From: an uncultured Pseudomonas sp.
GTDB lineage: Bacteria; Pseudomonadota; Gammaproteobacteria; Pseudomonadales; Pseudomonadaceae
Reading direction: 5' to 3'
DNA: 64,000 bases
Assembly (NCBI RefSeq): GCF_913774235.1
Contig: NZ_CAJYDW010000010.1
Coordinates: 1 to 64,000, forward strand
Part shown: positions 27,090 to 37,244 of the stretch, piece after piece
How the letters are laid out: every line of letters begins with the position of its first letter
How positions within the stretch are numbered: position 1 is the stretch's first letter
The notes under the pieces: model-generated
What the model saw: the letters and a program-made list of their open reading frames with translations, nothing else
Database searches by the model: none
What the model was told of the DNA's origin: nothing
Translations under genes and position numbers: made by a program

Positions 27090-27175
27090 GCCGAAGTGGT
27101 GGAATTGGTAGACACGCTATCTTGAGGGGGTAGTGGCCACAGGCTGTATGGGTTCGAGTCCCATCTTCGGCACCA
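27090..27175 (+). tRNA. tRNA-Leu (anticodon GAG)
   Basis: An 86-base class II tRNA with acceptor arms GCCGAAG / CTTCGGC, discriminator A and encoded CCA. The anticodon stem CTATC / GGTAG encloses TTGAGGG, giving anticodon GAG at 27124-27126. The long variable arm and TGGGTTCGAGTCCCA T-arm are present. Counterpart of Escherichia coli leuU by position and anticodon. Confidence 0.97.
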
Positions 27176-27215
27176 AATAGCAAAGACGTCCAGCAGGACG
27201 CGGCGAGAGAGTTGG

Positions 27216-27244
27216 TTGACTCCTAGAGTTCAGTTGAATATACT
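27216..27244 (+). promoter_or_regulatory. Sigma-70 promoter of the initiator tRNA
   Basis: TTGACT (27216-27221) and TATACT (27239-27244) are separated by 17 bases, close to consensus. The -10 box is 16 bases before the tRNA, so this promoter can drive tRNA(fMet) and perhaps rimP-nusA-infB beyond it. Confidence 0.85.
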
Positions 27245-27260
27245 CTCGCTCCAGCTTTGA

Positions 27261-27337
<77 letters not shown>

Positions 27338-27344
27338 GTTTTTT

Positions 27345-27367
27345 AAAGCCCCTTTATAGGGGCTTTT
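27345..27367 (+). terminator. Terminator after tRNA-fMet
   Basis: AAAGCCCC and GGGGCTTT pair around TTTATA and lead into a run of T. It lies eight bases after the tRNA CCA end. Confidence 0.9.
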
Positions 27368-27416
27368 TGTTGGCTGGACAGTTCGGGTCGCGCTTTCTTG
27401 TGCAGACCTCTTAGGG

Positions 27417-27442
27417 ATGGGCGTAATGCCCATTTTTTATTC
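27417..27442 (+). terminator. Small terminator just before rimP
   Basis: ATGGGC and GCCCAT form a six-base stem around GTAAT, followed by TTTTTTATT. It ends 23 bases before the rimP start codon, so it can attenuate entry into the rimP-nusA-infB operon. Confidence 0.65.
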
Positions 27443-27464
27443 TCAAAAAACGCGAGGCAATCAG

Positions 27465-27923
27465 GTGTCGAGCAAGCTAGAACAGTTGCAGGCCTTGCTG
27501 GCCCCCGTCGTCGAGGCGCTTGGCTACGTCTGCTGGGGTGTCGAGTACATTTCCCAAGGCCGGCATTCGCTATTGCGCGTCTACATCGATCATCCCAACG
27601 GCATCCTCGTCGAGGATTGCGAGAAGGTCAGTCGCCAAGTCAGCGGCGTACTCGATGTGGAAGACCCCATCACCAATGAATACACCCTCGAGGTGTCTTC
27701 CCCCGGTATGGATAGACCCCTGTTCACCCTGGAGCAATTCGCTGCCCATGTCGGTGAACAGGTGAAGGTCAAACTTCGGTCGCCCTTCGAGGGGCGACGT
27801 AATTTCCAGGGTTTGCTGCGCGGTGTGGAAGACCAGGACGTCGTGGTGCAGGTGGACGAGCATGAGTACCTGCTGCCCATCGAGATGATCGACAAGGCCA
27901 ACGTCGTTCCCCGTTTCGAGTGA
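27465..27923 (+). CDS. rimP: Ribosome maturation factor RimP
   Basis: Needed for 30S subunit assembly. 152 residues: an N-terminal alpha/beta domain ([56 protein letters not shown]) and a C-terminal SH3-like barrel. I chose the GTG at 27465 ([14 protein letters not shown]), preceded by GAGG; the longer frame from 27417 begins inside the leader terminator. First gene of rimP-nusA-infB-rbfA-truB. Confidence 0.95.
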   Translation: MSSKLEQLQALLAPVVEALGYVCWGVEYISQGRHSLLRVYIDHPNGILVEDCEKVSRQVSGVLDVEDPITNEYTLEVSSPGMDRPLFTLEQFAAHVGEQVKVKLRSPFEGRRNFQGLLRGVEDQDVVVQVDEHEYLLPIEMIDKANVVPRFE

Positions 27924-27972
27924 TTTGAGCGCGAGACCGCGGATCCCAAGGATTGCGAATACGAGGCGTAAG

Positions 27973-29445
27973 ATGAGCAAAGAAGTTCTGCTGGTAGTGG
28001 AATCTGTTTCGAACGAGAAGGGTGTTCCACCCGGCGTCATCTTCGAGGCACTGGAATTGGCACTCGCCACGGCGACCAAGAAACGCTACGAAGAAGATGT
28101 GGATCTGCGGGTGTCGATCAACAGACACAACGGCAGCTACGAAACCTTCCGCCGCTGGACTGTGGTGGAGGACCAGGACTATCAACTGCCCGATTCGCAC
28201 CTGACGGTGGAAGACGCGCAGGAAGAACACCCGGGCGCCAAGGCCGGTGACGTGATCGAAGAGAAGATCGAATCCATCGAATTCGGTCGCATCGCCGCCC
28301 AGACCGCCAAGCAGGTGATCGTGCAGAAGGTGCGCGAGGCCGAGCGGGCCCAGGTGGTGGACGCCTATCGCGAGAAGGTCGGCGAGATCATCTCGGGTAC
28401 CGTGAAGAAGGTCACCCGTGACAGCGTGATCGTCGACCTGGGCAACAATGCCGAGGCGCTGCTGCCGCGCGAGCACATCATTCCGCGTGAAACCTTCCGC
28501 ATGGGCGTGCGTCTGCGTGCGCTGCTCAAGGAGATTCGCACCGAGAACCGTGGTCCGCAGCTGATGCTGTCGCGTACCGATCCGCAGATGCTGATCGAGC
28601 TGTTCCGCATCGAGGTGCCGGAAATCTCGGAGCAACTGATCGACGTCATGGCCGCGGCCCGGGACCCGGGTTCGCGCGCCAAGATCGCCGTACGCTCCAA
28701 GGACAAGCGGATCGACCCCCAGGGCGCCTGCATCGGCATGCGCGGTTCGCGCGTCCAGGCAGTATCCGGTGAGTTGGGTGGCGAGCGGGTCGACATCGTT
28801 CTTTGGGACGACAACCCCGCGCAGTTCGTCATCAATGCCATGGCTCCGGCCGAGGTCGCGTCGATCATCGTCGACGAAGACAGCCGCACCATGGATATCG
28901 CCGTGGCCGAGGACAATCTGGCTCAGGCGATCGGCCGTGGCGGTCAGAACGTGCGCCTGGCCAGTCAGCTGACCGGCTGGACGCTCAACGTGATGACCGA
29001 GGCGGACATCAATGCCAAGCAGCAGGCCGAGACCGGCGACATCATCCAGCGTTTCATCGATGAGCTGGACGTCGACGAGGAACTGGCGCAGGTGCTGGTG
29101 GAGGAAGGTTTCACCTCCCTCGAGGAAGTCGCCTACGTGCCTATGGAAGAGATGCTCAACATCGATGGCTTCGACGAAGACATCGTCAACGAGCTGCGGA
29201 CCCGGGCCAAGGATCGTTTGCTGACCCGAGCCATCGCGACGGAAGAACAGAAGAGCCCCAGCGAAGATCTGCTGACCCTCGACGGCATGGACCCCCAGCT
29301 CGCCAGCGCGCTGGCCCAGCGTGGTGTGGTGAATCGCGAAGAGCTCGCCGAGCAGTCGATCGACGACCTGCTCGACATCAACGGCATGACCGAAGAGCGT
29401 GCCGGCAAGCTGATCATGGCTGCCCGTGCCCATTGGTTCGAGTAA
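27973..29445 (+). CDS. nusA: Transcription termination/antitermination protein NusA
   Basis: Binds RNA polymerase and modulates pausing, termination and antitermination. 490 residues: N-terminal polymerase-binding domain ([16 protein letters not shown]), S1 domain ([21 protein letters not shown]), two KH domains ([34 protein letters not shown]) and two acidic C-terminal repeats ([33 protein letters not shown]). The ATG at 27973 is right; the frame from 27925 begins in the rimP spacer. Confidence 0.97.
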   Translation: MSKEVLLVVESVSNEKGVPPGVIFEALELALATATKKRYEEDVDLRVSINRHNGSYETFRRWTVVEDQDYQLPDSHLTVEDAQEEHPGAKAGDVIEEKIESIEFGRIAAQTAKQVIVQKVREAERAQVVDAYREKVGEIISGTVKKVTRDSVIVDLGNNAEALLPREHIIPRETFRMGVRLRALLKEIRTENRGPQLMLSRTDPQMLIELFRIEVPEISEQLIDVMAAARDPGSRAKIAVRSKDKRIDPQGACIGMRGSRVQAVSGELGGERVDIVLWDDNPAQFVINAMAPAEVASIIVDEDSRTMDIAVAEDNLAQAIGRGGQNVRLASQLTGWTLNVMTEADINAKQQAETGDIIQRFIDELDVDEELAQVLVEEGFTSLEEVAYVPMEEMLNIDGFDEDIVNELRTRAKDRLLTRAIATEEQKSPSEDLLTLDGMDPQLASALAQRGVVNREELAEQSIDDLLDINGMTEERAGKLIMAARAHWFE

Positions 29446-29471
29446 GCGGCGCAGTCTGAGGAGAGAAGTGC

Positions 29472-32036
29472 ATGACGCAAGTCACGGTGAAAGAACTGGC
29501 CCAGACGGTCAATACGCCGGTGGAACGTCTGCTGCAGCAGATGCGCGAGGCAGGCCTGACGCATAACAGTGCGGAGCAGCTGGTGAGCGATGCGGAGAAG
29601 CAGGCGCTGCTGACCCACCTTAAGGGGACGGCCAAGCTCGATGAACCGAGCAAGATCACCCTGCAGCGCAAGACCCAGACCACGCTGAAAGTGGCCGGCA
29701 GCAAGACGGTAAGTGTCGAGGTGCGCAAGAAGAAAACCTTCGTCAAGCGCAGCCCCGCCGAGCTCGAAGCCGAGCAGCGCCGCGAGCAGGAAGCCCAGCA
29801 CGCTGCCGAAGAAGCGGCTGCCCAGGCACGTGCCGAGGAAGAAGCCCAGCGCGTTGCCGAAGCGGCTGCGCAGCAGCAGGCCGAGGCTGCGGCCCAGGCC
29901 CAAGCCGAGCCGCCGGCGGTCGCCGCCGAAGCTCCAGCCCCGGCTGCACCGGCCGCAGCGCCTGCTCCGGTAGCCGAGCAGCCTGTCGCTGCCGAGCCCA
30001 TTGCCGAGGCACCGAAAGCGGATCCCGCCGGCGAGCGTAAGCGCGAAGAGCCGCGTCGTCCCGTGCATCCTGCGCCGAGCAGCAAGCGCGATGAAGACGA
30101 GCGTCGTGAGCGCAAGAACGCCCAGCATCGCCCGTCGATCAAGGACAAGGTCGCCGCTCCCCGTACCGTACGCAGTGGCGACGACGAGGAAGAGGGCTTT
30201 GGCCGGCGCGGCGGTCGCGGTGGCAAGTCGCGACTCAAGAAGCGAAATCAACACGGGTTCCAGAGCCCGACAGGACCTGTAGTGCGCGAAGTCAATCTAG
30301 GCGAGACCATCACCGTCGCTGAGCTCGCTCAGCAGATGTCGGTGAAGGCCGCCGAAGTCATCAAGTTCATGTTCAAGATGGGGTCTCCTGCCACCATCAA
30401 CCAGGTGCTCGACCGTGAAACGGCGCAGCTGGTGGCCGAAGAGCTGGGCCACAAGGTCAAGCTGGTCAACGAGAACGCCCTGGAAGACCAACTGGCCGAA
30501 TCCTTGAAGTTCGAGGGTGGCAAGGCGACCCACCGTGCGCCGGTGGTGACCGTCATGGGTCACGTCGACCACGGCAAGACCTCGCTGCTGGACTACATCC
30601 GTCGCGCCAAGGTCGCCTCGGGCGAAGCCGGCGGCATCACCCAGCACATCGGTGCCTACCACGTGGAAACCGAGCGTGGCATGGTCACCTTCCTGGATAC
30701 CCCCGGTCACGCGGCGTTCACCGCCATGCGTGCCCGTGGTGCCCAGGCCACCGACATCGTCATCCTGGTGGTAGCGGCCGACGACGGCGTGATGCCCCAG
30801 ACCGAAGAAGCCATCCAGCACGCCAAGGCGGCGGGTGTGCCCATCGTCGTGGCGGTCAACAAAGTCGACAAGCCCGACGCCGATCCGGATCGCGTCAAGC
30901 ACGATCTGGCTGGCCGTCAGGTCATCCCGGAAGAATGGGGCGGCGACACCCAGTTCGTGCACGTCTCGGCCAAGGCCGGTACCGGTGTGGACGAACTGCT
31001 CGAAGCCATCCTGCTGCAAGCCGAGGTGCTCGAACTGACCGCCACCCCGGAAGCGCCCGGTCGCGGTGTGGTCATCGAATCCCGCCTGGACAAGGGCCGT
31101 GGTCCGGTCGCCACCGTCCTAGTACAGAACGGCACCCTGCGTCAGGGTGATATGGCCCTGGTCGGCGTCAACTATGGCCGCGTACGCGCCATGCTCGACG
31201 AGAACGGCAAGCCGATCAAGGAAGCCGGTCCGTCCATCCCGGTCGAGATCCTCGGCCTGGACGGCACTCCGGATGCCGGTGACGAACTCACCGTGCTGAC
31301 CGACGAGAAGAAAGCTCGCGAAGTGGCGCTGTTCCGTCAGGGCAAGTTCCGCGAGGTCAAGCTGGCTCGTGCCCACGCTGGCAAGCTCGAAAACATCTTC
31401 GAGAACATGGGCCAGGACGAGAAGAAGACCCTCAACATCGTGCTCAAGGCCGATGTGCGCGGTTCGCTCGAGGCGCTGCAGGGCTCGCTGTCTGGCCTGG
31501 GCAACGACGAGGTCCAGGTGCGGGTGGTCGGCGGTGGCGTCGGTGGTATCACCGAGAGCGATGCCAACCTGGCGCTGGCCTCCAATGCCGTGCTGTTCGG
31601 CTTCAACGTCCGGGCCGATGCCGGGGCGCGGAAGATCGTCGAGCAGGAAGGCCTCGACATGCGCTACTACAACGTCATCTACGACATCATCGAAGACGTG
31701 AAGAAGGCGCTGACCGGTATGCTGGGCAGCGACGTCCGGGAGAACATCCTGGGTATCGCCGAAGTGCGCGATGTCTTCCGTTCGCCGAAGTTCGGCGCCG
31801 TCGCTGGCTGCATGGTCACCGAGGGCATGGTGCACCGCAACCGTCCGATCCGCGTACTGCGCGAGGATGTGGTCATCTTCGAAGGCGAGCTGGAATCCCT
31901 GCGTCGCTTCAAGGATGACGTCGCCGAAGTACGTGCCGGCATGGAGTGCGGTATCGGCGTGAAGAGCTACAACGACGTGCGCGTCGGGGACAAGATCGAG
32001 GTATTCGAGAAGGTCCAAGTCGCCCGTTCGCTGTAA
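29472..32036 (+). CDS. infB: Translation initiation factor IF-2
   Basis: GTPase that places initiator tRNA on the 30S subunit. 854 residues: IF2N domain ([20 protein letters not shown]), a long charged Ala/Glu/Gln/Pro-rich linker to about 260, a second IF2N repeat ([22 protein letters not shown]), the G domain with GHVDHGKT (363-370), DTPGH and NKVDKPDAD, then domains II to IV with the fMet-tRNA-binding C2 barrel. Internal in-frame starts, as used for shorter IF2 forms in Escherichia coli, cannot be decided here. Confidence 0.98.
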   Translation: MTQVTVKELAQTVNTPVERLLQQMREAGLTHNSAEQLVSDAEKQALLTHLKGTAKLDEPSKITLQRKTQTTLKVAGSKTVSVEVRKKKTFVKRSPAELEAEQRREQEAQHAAEEAAAQARAEEEAQRVAEAAAQQQAEAAAQAQAEPPAVAAEAPAPAAPAAAPAPVAEQPVAAEPIAEAPKADPAGERKREEPRRPVHPAPSSKRDEDERRERKNAQHRPSIKDKVAAPRTVRSGDDEEEGFGRRGGRGGKSRLKKRNQHGFQSPTGPVVREVNLGETITVAELAQQMSVKAAEVIKFMFKMGSPATINQVLDRETAQLVAEELGHKVKLVNENALEDQLAESLKFEGGKATHRAPVVTVMGHVDHGKTSLLDYIRRAKVASGEAGGITQHIGAYHVETERGMVTFLDTPGHAAFTAMRARGAQATDIVILVVAADDGVMPQTEEAIQHAKAAGVPIVVAVNKVDKPDADPDRVKHDLAGRQVIPEEWGGDTQFVHVSAKAGTGVDELLEAILLQAEVLELTATPEAPGRGVVIESRLDKGRGPVATVLVQNGTLRQGDMALVGVNYGRVRAMLDENGKPIKEAGPSIPVEILGLDGTPDAGDELTVLTDEKKAREVALFRQGKFREVKLARAHAGKLENIFENMGQDEKKTLNIVLKADVRGSLEALQGSLSGLGNDEVQVRVVGGGVGGITESDANLALASNAVLFGFNVRADAGARKIVEQEGLDMRYYNVIYDIIEDVKKALTGMLGSDVRENILGIAEVRDVFRSPKFGAVAGCMVTEGMVHRNRPIRVLREDVVIFEGELESLRRFKDDVAEVRAGMECGIGVKSYNDVRVGDKIEVFEKVQVARSL

Positions 32037-32066
32037 CGGCGACTCCGCCCCAGGACGGCAGGTCGC

Positions 32067-32092
32067 GGACCTGGCAGAGGCTTGCCAGGTCC
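32067..32092 (+). repeat. Stem-loop between infB and rbfA
   Basis: GGACCTGGCA (32067-32076) and TGCCAGGTCC (32083-32092) are perfect inverted arms around GAGGCT. No U-tract follows, so it is more likely an RNA-processing or stabilising hairpin than a terminator. Confidence 0.5.
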
Positions 32093-32168
32093 GGACTTGC
32101 CGTTCGCGTTTCCAAGATTCATGGCTGGCAGGCCGAGCGTCTGCGGCCTTTCGTACGAGAGTTTCGAC

Positions 32169-32552
32169 ATGGCCAAAGAATTCAGCCGTACCCAGCGCAT
32201 CGGCGATCAGATGCAGCGTGAGCTGGCACTGCTGATCCAGCGCGAGATCAAGGATCCGCGACTGGGCATGGTGACCATCACCGGTGTGGACGTCGCTCGC
32301 GACCTGTCCCATGCCAAGGTGCACATCACGGTCCTGGGCAAGGACGATGACGCCGAGGCGATCAAGCAGAATATCGGCATCCTCAAGGATGCCGCCGGTT
32401 TCCTGCGCCAGCAGTTGGGCCGGGTGATGAAGCTGCGGACCATCCCCCAGCTGAGCTTCCAGTACGACGAGAGCATCCGTCGCGGCGCCCAGCTGTCGGC
32501 CCTGATCGAGCGGGCGGTCGCCGAAGACCGTCGCCACGACGGGGAGGAGTGA
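32169..32552 (+). CDS. rbfA: 30S ribosome-binding factor A
   Basis: Cold-shock-linked factor for 16S rRNA 5'-end maturation. 127 residues starting [20 protein letters not shown], with the KH-type core [28 protein letters not shown] and the end [28 protein letters not shown]. The start is the ATG at 32169; a frame from 32082 extends upstream without a ribosome site. It runs directly into truB. Confidence 0.97.
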   Translation: MAKEFSRTQRIGDQMQRELALLIQREIKDPRLGMVTITGVDVARDLSHAKVHITVLGKDDDAEAIKQNIGILKDAAGFLRQQLGRVMKLRTIPQLSFQYDESIRRGAQLSALIERAVAEDRRHDGEE

Positions 32553-32554
32553 GG

Positions 32555-33469
32555 GTGGCCCAGGTCAAACGTATTCGCCGGCAGGTACATGGCGTACTGG
32601 TACTGGACAAGCCCCGCGGCTTTTCCTCCAATGCCGCGCTGCAGAAGGTCCGTTGGTTGCTCAACGCCGAGAAGGCCGGACATACCGGCAGCCTCGATCC
32701 GCTGGCCACCGGCGTGCTGCCGCTGTGCTTCGGCGAGGCGACCAAGTTTTCCCAGTACCTGCTGGATGCCGACAAGGGCTACCACACCGTAGCGCAGCTC
32801 GGTGTCACCACCACCACCGGCGATGCCGAGGGGGAAGTACTGGAGCGACGGGCGGTTGCTATCGACGAGGCAGCCATTTTGGCGGCCTTGCCGGCTTTTC
32901 GCGGCGAGATAGAGCAGATTCCGCCGATGTACTCGGCGCTCAAGCGCGACGGTCAGCCGCTCTACAAACTGGCTCGTGCCGGCGAAGTAGTGGAGCGCGA
33001 GCCGCGTTCTGTTACTATTGCCCGGCTGGAACTTTTGGCGTTGCGGGAAGATCGTGCGACGTTGGAAGTGGCCTGCAGCAAGGGGACCTATGTGCGTACC
33101 CTGGTCGAAGACCTCGGCGCCCGTCTCGGCTGTGGTGCCCATGTGGCGGAGCTGCGGCGTACCCAGGCCGGTCCCTTTGGCCTGACGCAAGCGATCAGCC
33201 TGGACGAGCTGGAGGCGGCGCACGCCGAAGGCGGTTCCGAGGCCTTGGATCGCTTCCTGCTGCCGGTCGACAGTGGCCTGGAGCACTGGCCGCTGGTGCA
33301 GCTGACGCAGCACAGCGCCTACTACTGGTTGCACGGTCAGCCCGTTCGGGCGGCCAATGCGCCGAAATTCGGCTTGATGCGGGTGCAGGACGACCAGGGT
33401 CGTTTCATCGGCATCGGCGAGATTGATGACGAGGGGCAGGTTGCTCCTCGTAGACTGATTCGGTCCTAG
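32555..33469 (+). CDS. truB: tRNA pseudouridine(55) synthase
   Basis: Makes pseudouridine 55 in the T-arm of tRNAs. 304 residues with [18 protein letters not shown], the catalytic Asp48 in [15 protein letters not shown], and a C-terminal PUA-like domain. Two GTG codons compete: 32549 lies one base after GGGGAGG and cannot use it, whereas 32555 has proper spacing and gives the family start V-AQVKRIRR, so I chose 32555. Confidence 0.96.
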   Translation: MAQVKRIRRQVHGVLVLDKPRGFSSNAALQKVRWLLNAEKAGHTGSLDPLATGVLPLCFGEATKFSQYLLDADKGYHTVAQLGVTTTTGDAEGEVLERRAVAIDEAAILAALPAFRGEIEQIPPMYSALKRDGQPLYKLARAGEVVEREPRSVTIARLELLALREDRATLEVACSKGTYVRTLVEDLGARLGCGAHVAELRRTQAGPFGLTQAISLDELEAAHAEGGSEALDRFLLPVDSGLEHWPLVQLTQHSAYYWLHGQPVRAANAPKFGLMRVQDDQGRFIGIGEIDDEGQVAPRRLIRS

Positions 33470-33562
33470 ACCGATACCGAGGGTGGCTGTCAGCAGGCAC
33501 GGTCACACCTCTTTCCTTAAGCACGGGACCTGTCCCGGCCTGTTCCTCAGAGGAGCCCTATC

Positions 33563-33832
33563 ATGGCACTGAGCGTTGAAGACAAAGCCCAGATCGTAAA
33601 CGAGTTCAAGCGCGCCGAAGGCGACACCGGCTCGCCGGAAGTGCAGGTTGCCCTGCTGTCCGCCAACATCGACAAGCTGCAAGGTCACTTCAAGGCCAAC
33701 GGCAAAGATCACCACAGCCGTCGTGGTCTGATCCGCATGGTCAACCAGCGTCGTAAGCTGCTGGACTACCTGAAGTCCAAGGACACCACTCGTTACAGCG
33801 CACTGATCGCTCGCCTGGGCCTGCGTCGTTAA
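33563..33832 (+). CDS. rpsO: 30S ribosomal protein S15
   Basis: 89-residue primary 16S rRNA-binding protein. The sequence starts [28 protein letters not shown] and carries [33 protein letters not shown], the signature. AGAGGAGC precedes the ATG. A terminator lies between it and pnp; readthrough to pnp is the known arrangement in enterobacteria. Confidence 0.98.
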   Translation: MALSVEDKAQIVNEFKRAEGDTGSPEVQVALLSANIDKLQGHFKANGKDHHSRRGLIRMVNQRRKLLDYLKSKDTTRYSALIARLGLRR

Positions 33833-33863
33833 GACGATGCAGACCTGCTGCAAGCAGTCTGAA

Positions 33864-33899
33864 GCTGGAGGTCGGCTCGCGCCGGCCTCCGGCTTTTTT
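33864..33899 (+). terminator. Terminator after rpsO
   Basis: GGAGGTCGGC and GCCGGCCTCC pair (one G-U) around TCGC, and the outer bases extend into a run of T. It separates rpsO from pnp. Confidence 0.85.
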
Positions 33900-33906
33900 G
33901 CTTGAG

Positions 33907-33925
33907 AGGCCGACGAAATCGGCCT
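33907..33925 (+). promoter_or_regulatory. Stem-loop in the pnp leader
   Basis: AGGCCGA (33907-33913) and TCGGCCT (33919-33925) pair around CGAAA. In Escherichia coli a leader hairpin cut by RNase III underlies pnp autoregulation; this one is shorter, so the parallel is only suggestive. Confidence 0.4.
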
Positions 33926-34007
33926 GCGTCACCTCGGAGATCAGCGAGGGTCCGAATCCCCCCGGTCGCCACCGTTTCCCCCAAGGCAATAAAGAGAAGG
34001 AAAGACT

Positions 34008-36110
34008 GTGAATCCAGTAATCAAGCAATTCAAGTTCGGTGAGCAGACCTTCACCCTGGAAACCGGCCGCATCGCGCGCCAGGCTTCCGGTGCGGTACTG
34101 GTCTCCACCGATGACGTCAGCGTGCTGGTCACCGTGGTCGGTGCCAAGCAGCCCGCCGCTGGCAAGGACTTCTTCCCGCTGTCCGTGCACTACCAGGAGA
34201 AGACCTACGCCGCTGGCCGCATCCCCGGTGGCTACTTCAAGCGTGAAGGCCGTCCTTCCGAGAAGGAAACCCTGACCTCGCGCCTGATCGATCGCCCGAT
34301 CCGTCCGCTGTTCCCCGAGGGCTTCCTGAACGAAGTCCAGGTGGTCTGCACCGTGGTCAGCACCAACAAGAAGTCCGATCCGGACATCGCCGCCATGATC
34401 GGTACCTCAGCCGCCCTGGCCATCTCCGGCATTCCCTTCGCCGGCCCCATCGGTGCTGCGCGCGTGGGCTACCACAGCGAACTGGGCTACCTGCTGAACC
34501 CCAGCTACGAGCAACTGCAGAGCTCCAGCCTGGACATGGTCGTGGCCGGTACCCGTGACGCCGTGCTGATGGTGGAATCCGAGGCCGACGAGCTGACCGA
34601 AGACCAGATGCTGGGTGGCGTGCTGTTCGCCCACGAAGAATTCCAGGTGGCCATCGAAGCCATCAGCCAGTTCGCTGCCGAAGCCGGCAAGCCGAGCTGG
34701 AACTGGCAGGCCCCTGCCGAGAACACCGCTCTGATCGAAGCCGTCAAGGCCGAGGTCGGCGAGGCCGTGTCCCGCGCCTACACCATCACCGTCAAGCAGG
34801 ATCGCTATGCGGCCCTGGGTGCCCTGCGCGACCAGGCCGTCGCCAAGCTGGCCGGCGAGAACGGCCAGTACAGCGAAGCCGAGGTCAAGGAGACTTTCGG
34901 TCTGTTGGAATACCGCACCGTGCGCCAGAACATCGTCGACGGCAAGCCGCGTATCGACGGTCGCGATACCCGCACCGTTCGCCCGCTGCAGATCGAAGTC
35001 GGCACCCTGAAGAAGACCCACGGTTCGGCACTGTTCACCCGTGGCGAAACCCAGGCCCTGGTCACCGCGACCCTGGGCACCGCCCGTGACGCCCAACTGC
35101 TGGACACCCTGGAAGGCGAGCGTCGTGACAGCTTCATGCTGCACTACAACTTCCCGCCCTTCTCGGTCGGCGAGTGCGGCCGCATGGGCAGCCCGGGTCG
35201 TCGCGAGATCGGTCACGGCCGTCTGGCCCGTCGTGGCATCCAGGCCATGCTGCCGACCCAAGAAGCCTTCCCCTACAGCATCCGCGTGGTCTCCGAGATC
35301 ACCGAATCCAACGGCTCCAGCTCCATGGCCTCAGTCTGCGGTGCCTCCCTGGCGCTGATGGACGCCGGTGTGCCGGTCAAGGCGCCGGTTGCCGGTATCG
35401 CCATGGGTCTGGTGAAGGAAGGTGAGAAATTCGCCGTCCTGACCGACATCCTGGGTGATGAAGACCACCTGGGCGACATGGACTTCAAGGTGGCCGGTAC
35501 TGCCAAGGGCGTTACTGCTCTGCAGATGGATATCAAGATCAACGGCATCACCGAAGAGATCATGGAGATCGCCCTGGAACAGGCGCTGGAAGCGCGTCTG
35601 AACATCCTCGGCCAGATGAACCAGGTGATCTCCGAGTCCCGCGCCGAGCTGTCGGAAAATGCCCCGACCATGCTGGCGATGAAGATCGACCAGGACAAGA
35701 TCCGCGACGTGATCGGCAAGGGTGGCGCCACCATCCGCGCTATCTGCGAAGAGACCAAGGCTTCGATCGACATCGAGGACGACGGCACCATCAAGATCTA
35801 CGGCGAGACCCGTGAAGCGGCTGAAGCGGCCAAACAGCGCGTCCTGGGCATCACCGCCGAGGCCGAGATCGGCAAGATCTACGTCGGCAAGGTGGAGCGC
35901 ATCGTCGACTTCGGCGCCTTCGTCAACATCCTGCCCGGCAAGGACGGTCTGGTGCACATCTCGCAGCTGAGCGATCAGCGCATCGAGAAGGTCACCGATG
36001 TCCTCAAGGAAGGCCAGGAAGTGAAGGTGCTGGTGCTGGACGTGGACAACCGTGGCCGCATCAAGCTGTCGATCAAGGACGTAGCCGCGGCGGAAGCCTC
36101 CGGCGTCTGA
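34008..36110 (+). CDS. pnp: Polyribonucleotide nucleotidyltransferase (PNPase)
   Basis: Phosphorolytic 3'-5' exoribonuclease of the RNA degradosome. 700 residues: two RNase PH-like halves ([40 protein letters not shown]), joined by a helical domain, then a KH domain ([19 protein letters not shown]) and an S1 domain ([28 protein letters not shown]). It starts with GTG at 34008 behind AGAAGGAAAG. Length is close to the usual 701. Confidence 0.97.
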   Translation: MNPVIKQFKFGEQTFTLETGRIARQASGAVLVSTDDVSVLVTVVGAKQPAAGKDFFPLSVHYQEKTYAAGRIPGGYFKREGRPSEKETLTSRLIDRPIRPLFPEGFLNEVQVVCTVVSTNKKSDPDIAAMIGTSAALAISGIPFAGPIGAARVGYHSELGYLLNPSYEQLQSSSLDMVVAGTRDAVLMVESEADELTEDQMLGGVLFAHEEFQVAIEAISQFAAEAGKPSWNWQAPAENTALIEAVKAEVGEAVSRAYTITVKQDRYAALGALRDQAVAKLAGENGQYSEAEVKETFGLLEYRTVRQNIVDGKPRIDGRDTRTVRPLQIEVGTLKKTHGSALFTRGETQALVTATLGTARDAQLLDTLEGERRDSFMLHYNFPPFSVGECGRMGSPGRREIGHGRLARRGIQAMLPTQEAFPYSIRVVSEITESNGSSSMASVCGASLALMDAGVPVKAPVAGIAMGLVKEGEKFAVLTDILGDEDHLGDMDFKVAGTAKGVTALQMDIKINGITEEIMEIALEQALEARLNILGQMNQVISESRAELSENAPTMLAMKIDQDKIRDVIGKGGATIRAICEETKASIDIEDDGTIKIYGETREAAEAAKQRVLGITAEAEIGKIYVGKVERIVDFGAFVNILPGKDGLVHISQLSDQRIEKVTDVLKEGQEVKVLVLDVDNRGRIKLSIKDVAAAEASGV

Positions 36111-36126
36111 GCCGACCTTGAGTAAG

Positions 36127-36155
36127 AAAAACCCGGCCTAGGCCGGGTTTTTTGT
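36127..36155 (+). terminator. Terminator after pnp
   Basis: AAAACCCGGCC and GGCCGGGTTTT are perfect arms (centre TA) followed by TTTTTTGTTTTT. It closes the rimP-to-pnp gene block. Confidence 0.93.
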
Positions 36156-36170
36156 TTTTGGTAGGTAGAG

Positions 36171-36233
36171 ATCGCGGCCATGGGCCGCTCCTACAGAAAG
36201 TAATGCTTTGTAGGAGCGGCCCATGGCCGCGAT
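36171..36233. repeat. REPIN: two REP sequences in inverted orientation
   Basis: A 25-base arm (36171-36195) is repeated as its exact reverse complement at 36209-36233, with a 13-base spacer. The arm contains the TGTAGGAGCGGCC core seen at 87-99 and is itself partly palindromic (GGCCATGGGCC). This is the paired REP form that RAYT transposases mobilise in Pseudomonas. It lies between the convergent pnp and LysR genes. Confidence 0.88.
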
Positions 36234-36242
36234 TGGTCTGCA

Positions 36243-37127
36243 TCACGCCTTCTCGCGAATCCACTCGATGAAGCTGCGCACCTTGGGCACCTCCGCCATC
36301 TGTTCCGGATAGGCCAGCCAATAGGCATGGGGACTGGCCAGGCGATGCGGCCAGGCGAGCACCAGGTGGCCGGAGGCCAGTTCTTCGGCGACCAGGAATT
36401 CCGGTAGCAGGGCTACGCCGCACCCTTCCCGGGCGGCGCGGGCGCAGAGTGTGAAGGTGTCGAAGCGCGGGCCGTGGTGGCTGTGCACCTCCTCGCGCCC
36501 CAGGCTGGTGTACCAGTCGTGCCAGGATTCCGGGCGGGTGGTGTTCTGCAGCAGGACGAAGTCCACCAGCGCTTCCGGACCGGCGATGCCCTCGGCAGGG
36601 AGCAGATCCGGCGCACAGACCGCGACCATGTGCTCGTGCAGCAGCAGTTCGCACTCGGCGCCGGGCCAACTGCCGTGGCCATAGAACAGCGCCACGTCAT
36701 GGCGCGGGTCGCGGAAGTCCACCGGCTCCAGGGCGCTGGAGACGTCCAGGTGGATACTGGGATGGCGCAGGCGCCAGCCCTTCAACCGCGGCACCAGCCA
36801 GCGTTCGCCGAAGGTCGGGGGCGTGGCCACGCGCAGCACTTCGGTCTCACCGCCATAGGATCTCAGGTAGCGCGCCGACATCTCCAGCTGGTTGAGTATC
36901 TTGTCCACTTCGGCCAGGTACAGCGCGCCAGCGGGGGTCAGCTGCAAACGGCGCCGGACGCGGCGGAACAGGCTGTGCTGTAGGAGTTCCTCGAGCTGGG
37001 CGACCTGCTTGCTGACGGCGCTCTGGGTCAGGGCCAGCTCGTCCGCCGCGCGGGTGAAGCTCAGGTGGCGGGCGACGGCTTCGAAGCACTGCATGGCGGT
37101 GATGGAGGGCAGGTGACGACGCTGCAT
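36243..37127 (-). CDS. LysR-family regulator, probably of pipecolate catabolism
   Basis: 294-residue activator-type regulator: winged helix in residues 1-65 (MQRRHLPSITAMQCFEAVARHLSFTRAADELALTQSAVSKQVAQLEELL, split over the usual recognition helix) and a periplasmic-binding-like co-inducer domain from about 90 (VATPPTFGERWLVPRL). The pattern resembles GcvA-type regulators. It is divergent from amaB with a 117-base gap, the classic LysR layout, and its target is probably amaBA; the inducer would then be pipecolate or a lysine metabolite (inference). The ATG at 37127 is chosen; the frame extends far beyond without being coding. Confidence 0.85.
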   Translation of the reverse strand: MQRRHLPSITAMQCFEAVARHLSFTRAADELALTQSAVSKQVAQLEELLQHSLFRRVRRRLQLTPAGALYLAEVDKILNQLEMSARYLRSYGGETEVLRVATPPTFGERWLVPRLKGWRLRHPSIHLDVSSALEPVDFRDPRHDVALFYGHGSWPGAECELLLHEHMVAVCAPDLLPAEGIAGPEALVDFVLLQNTTRPESWHDWYTSLGREEVHSHHGPRFDTFTLCARAAREGCGVALLPEFLVAEELASGHLVLAWPHRLASPHAYWLAYPEQMAEVPKVRSFIEWIREKA

Positions 37128-37244
37128 GGCCGGACTCGTGACATGAAAAAAGGGAATGATATGCCGAGCAAAGGTCGGTTGTCCGGGACCGTCGCGCTGA
37201 CCATACTCAAGGTCGATTCCTTTGATCCTCGCGGAGACCTCAGC

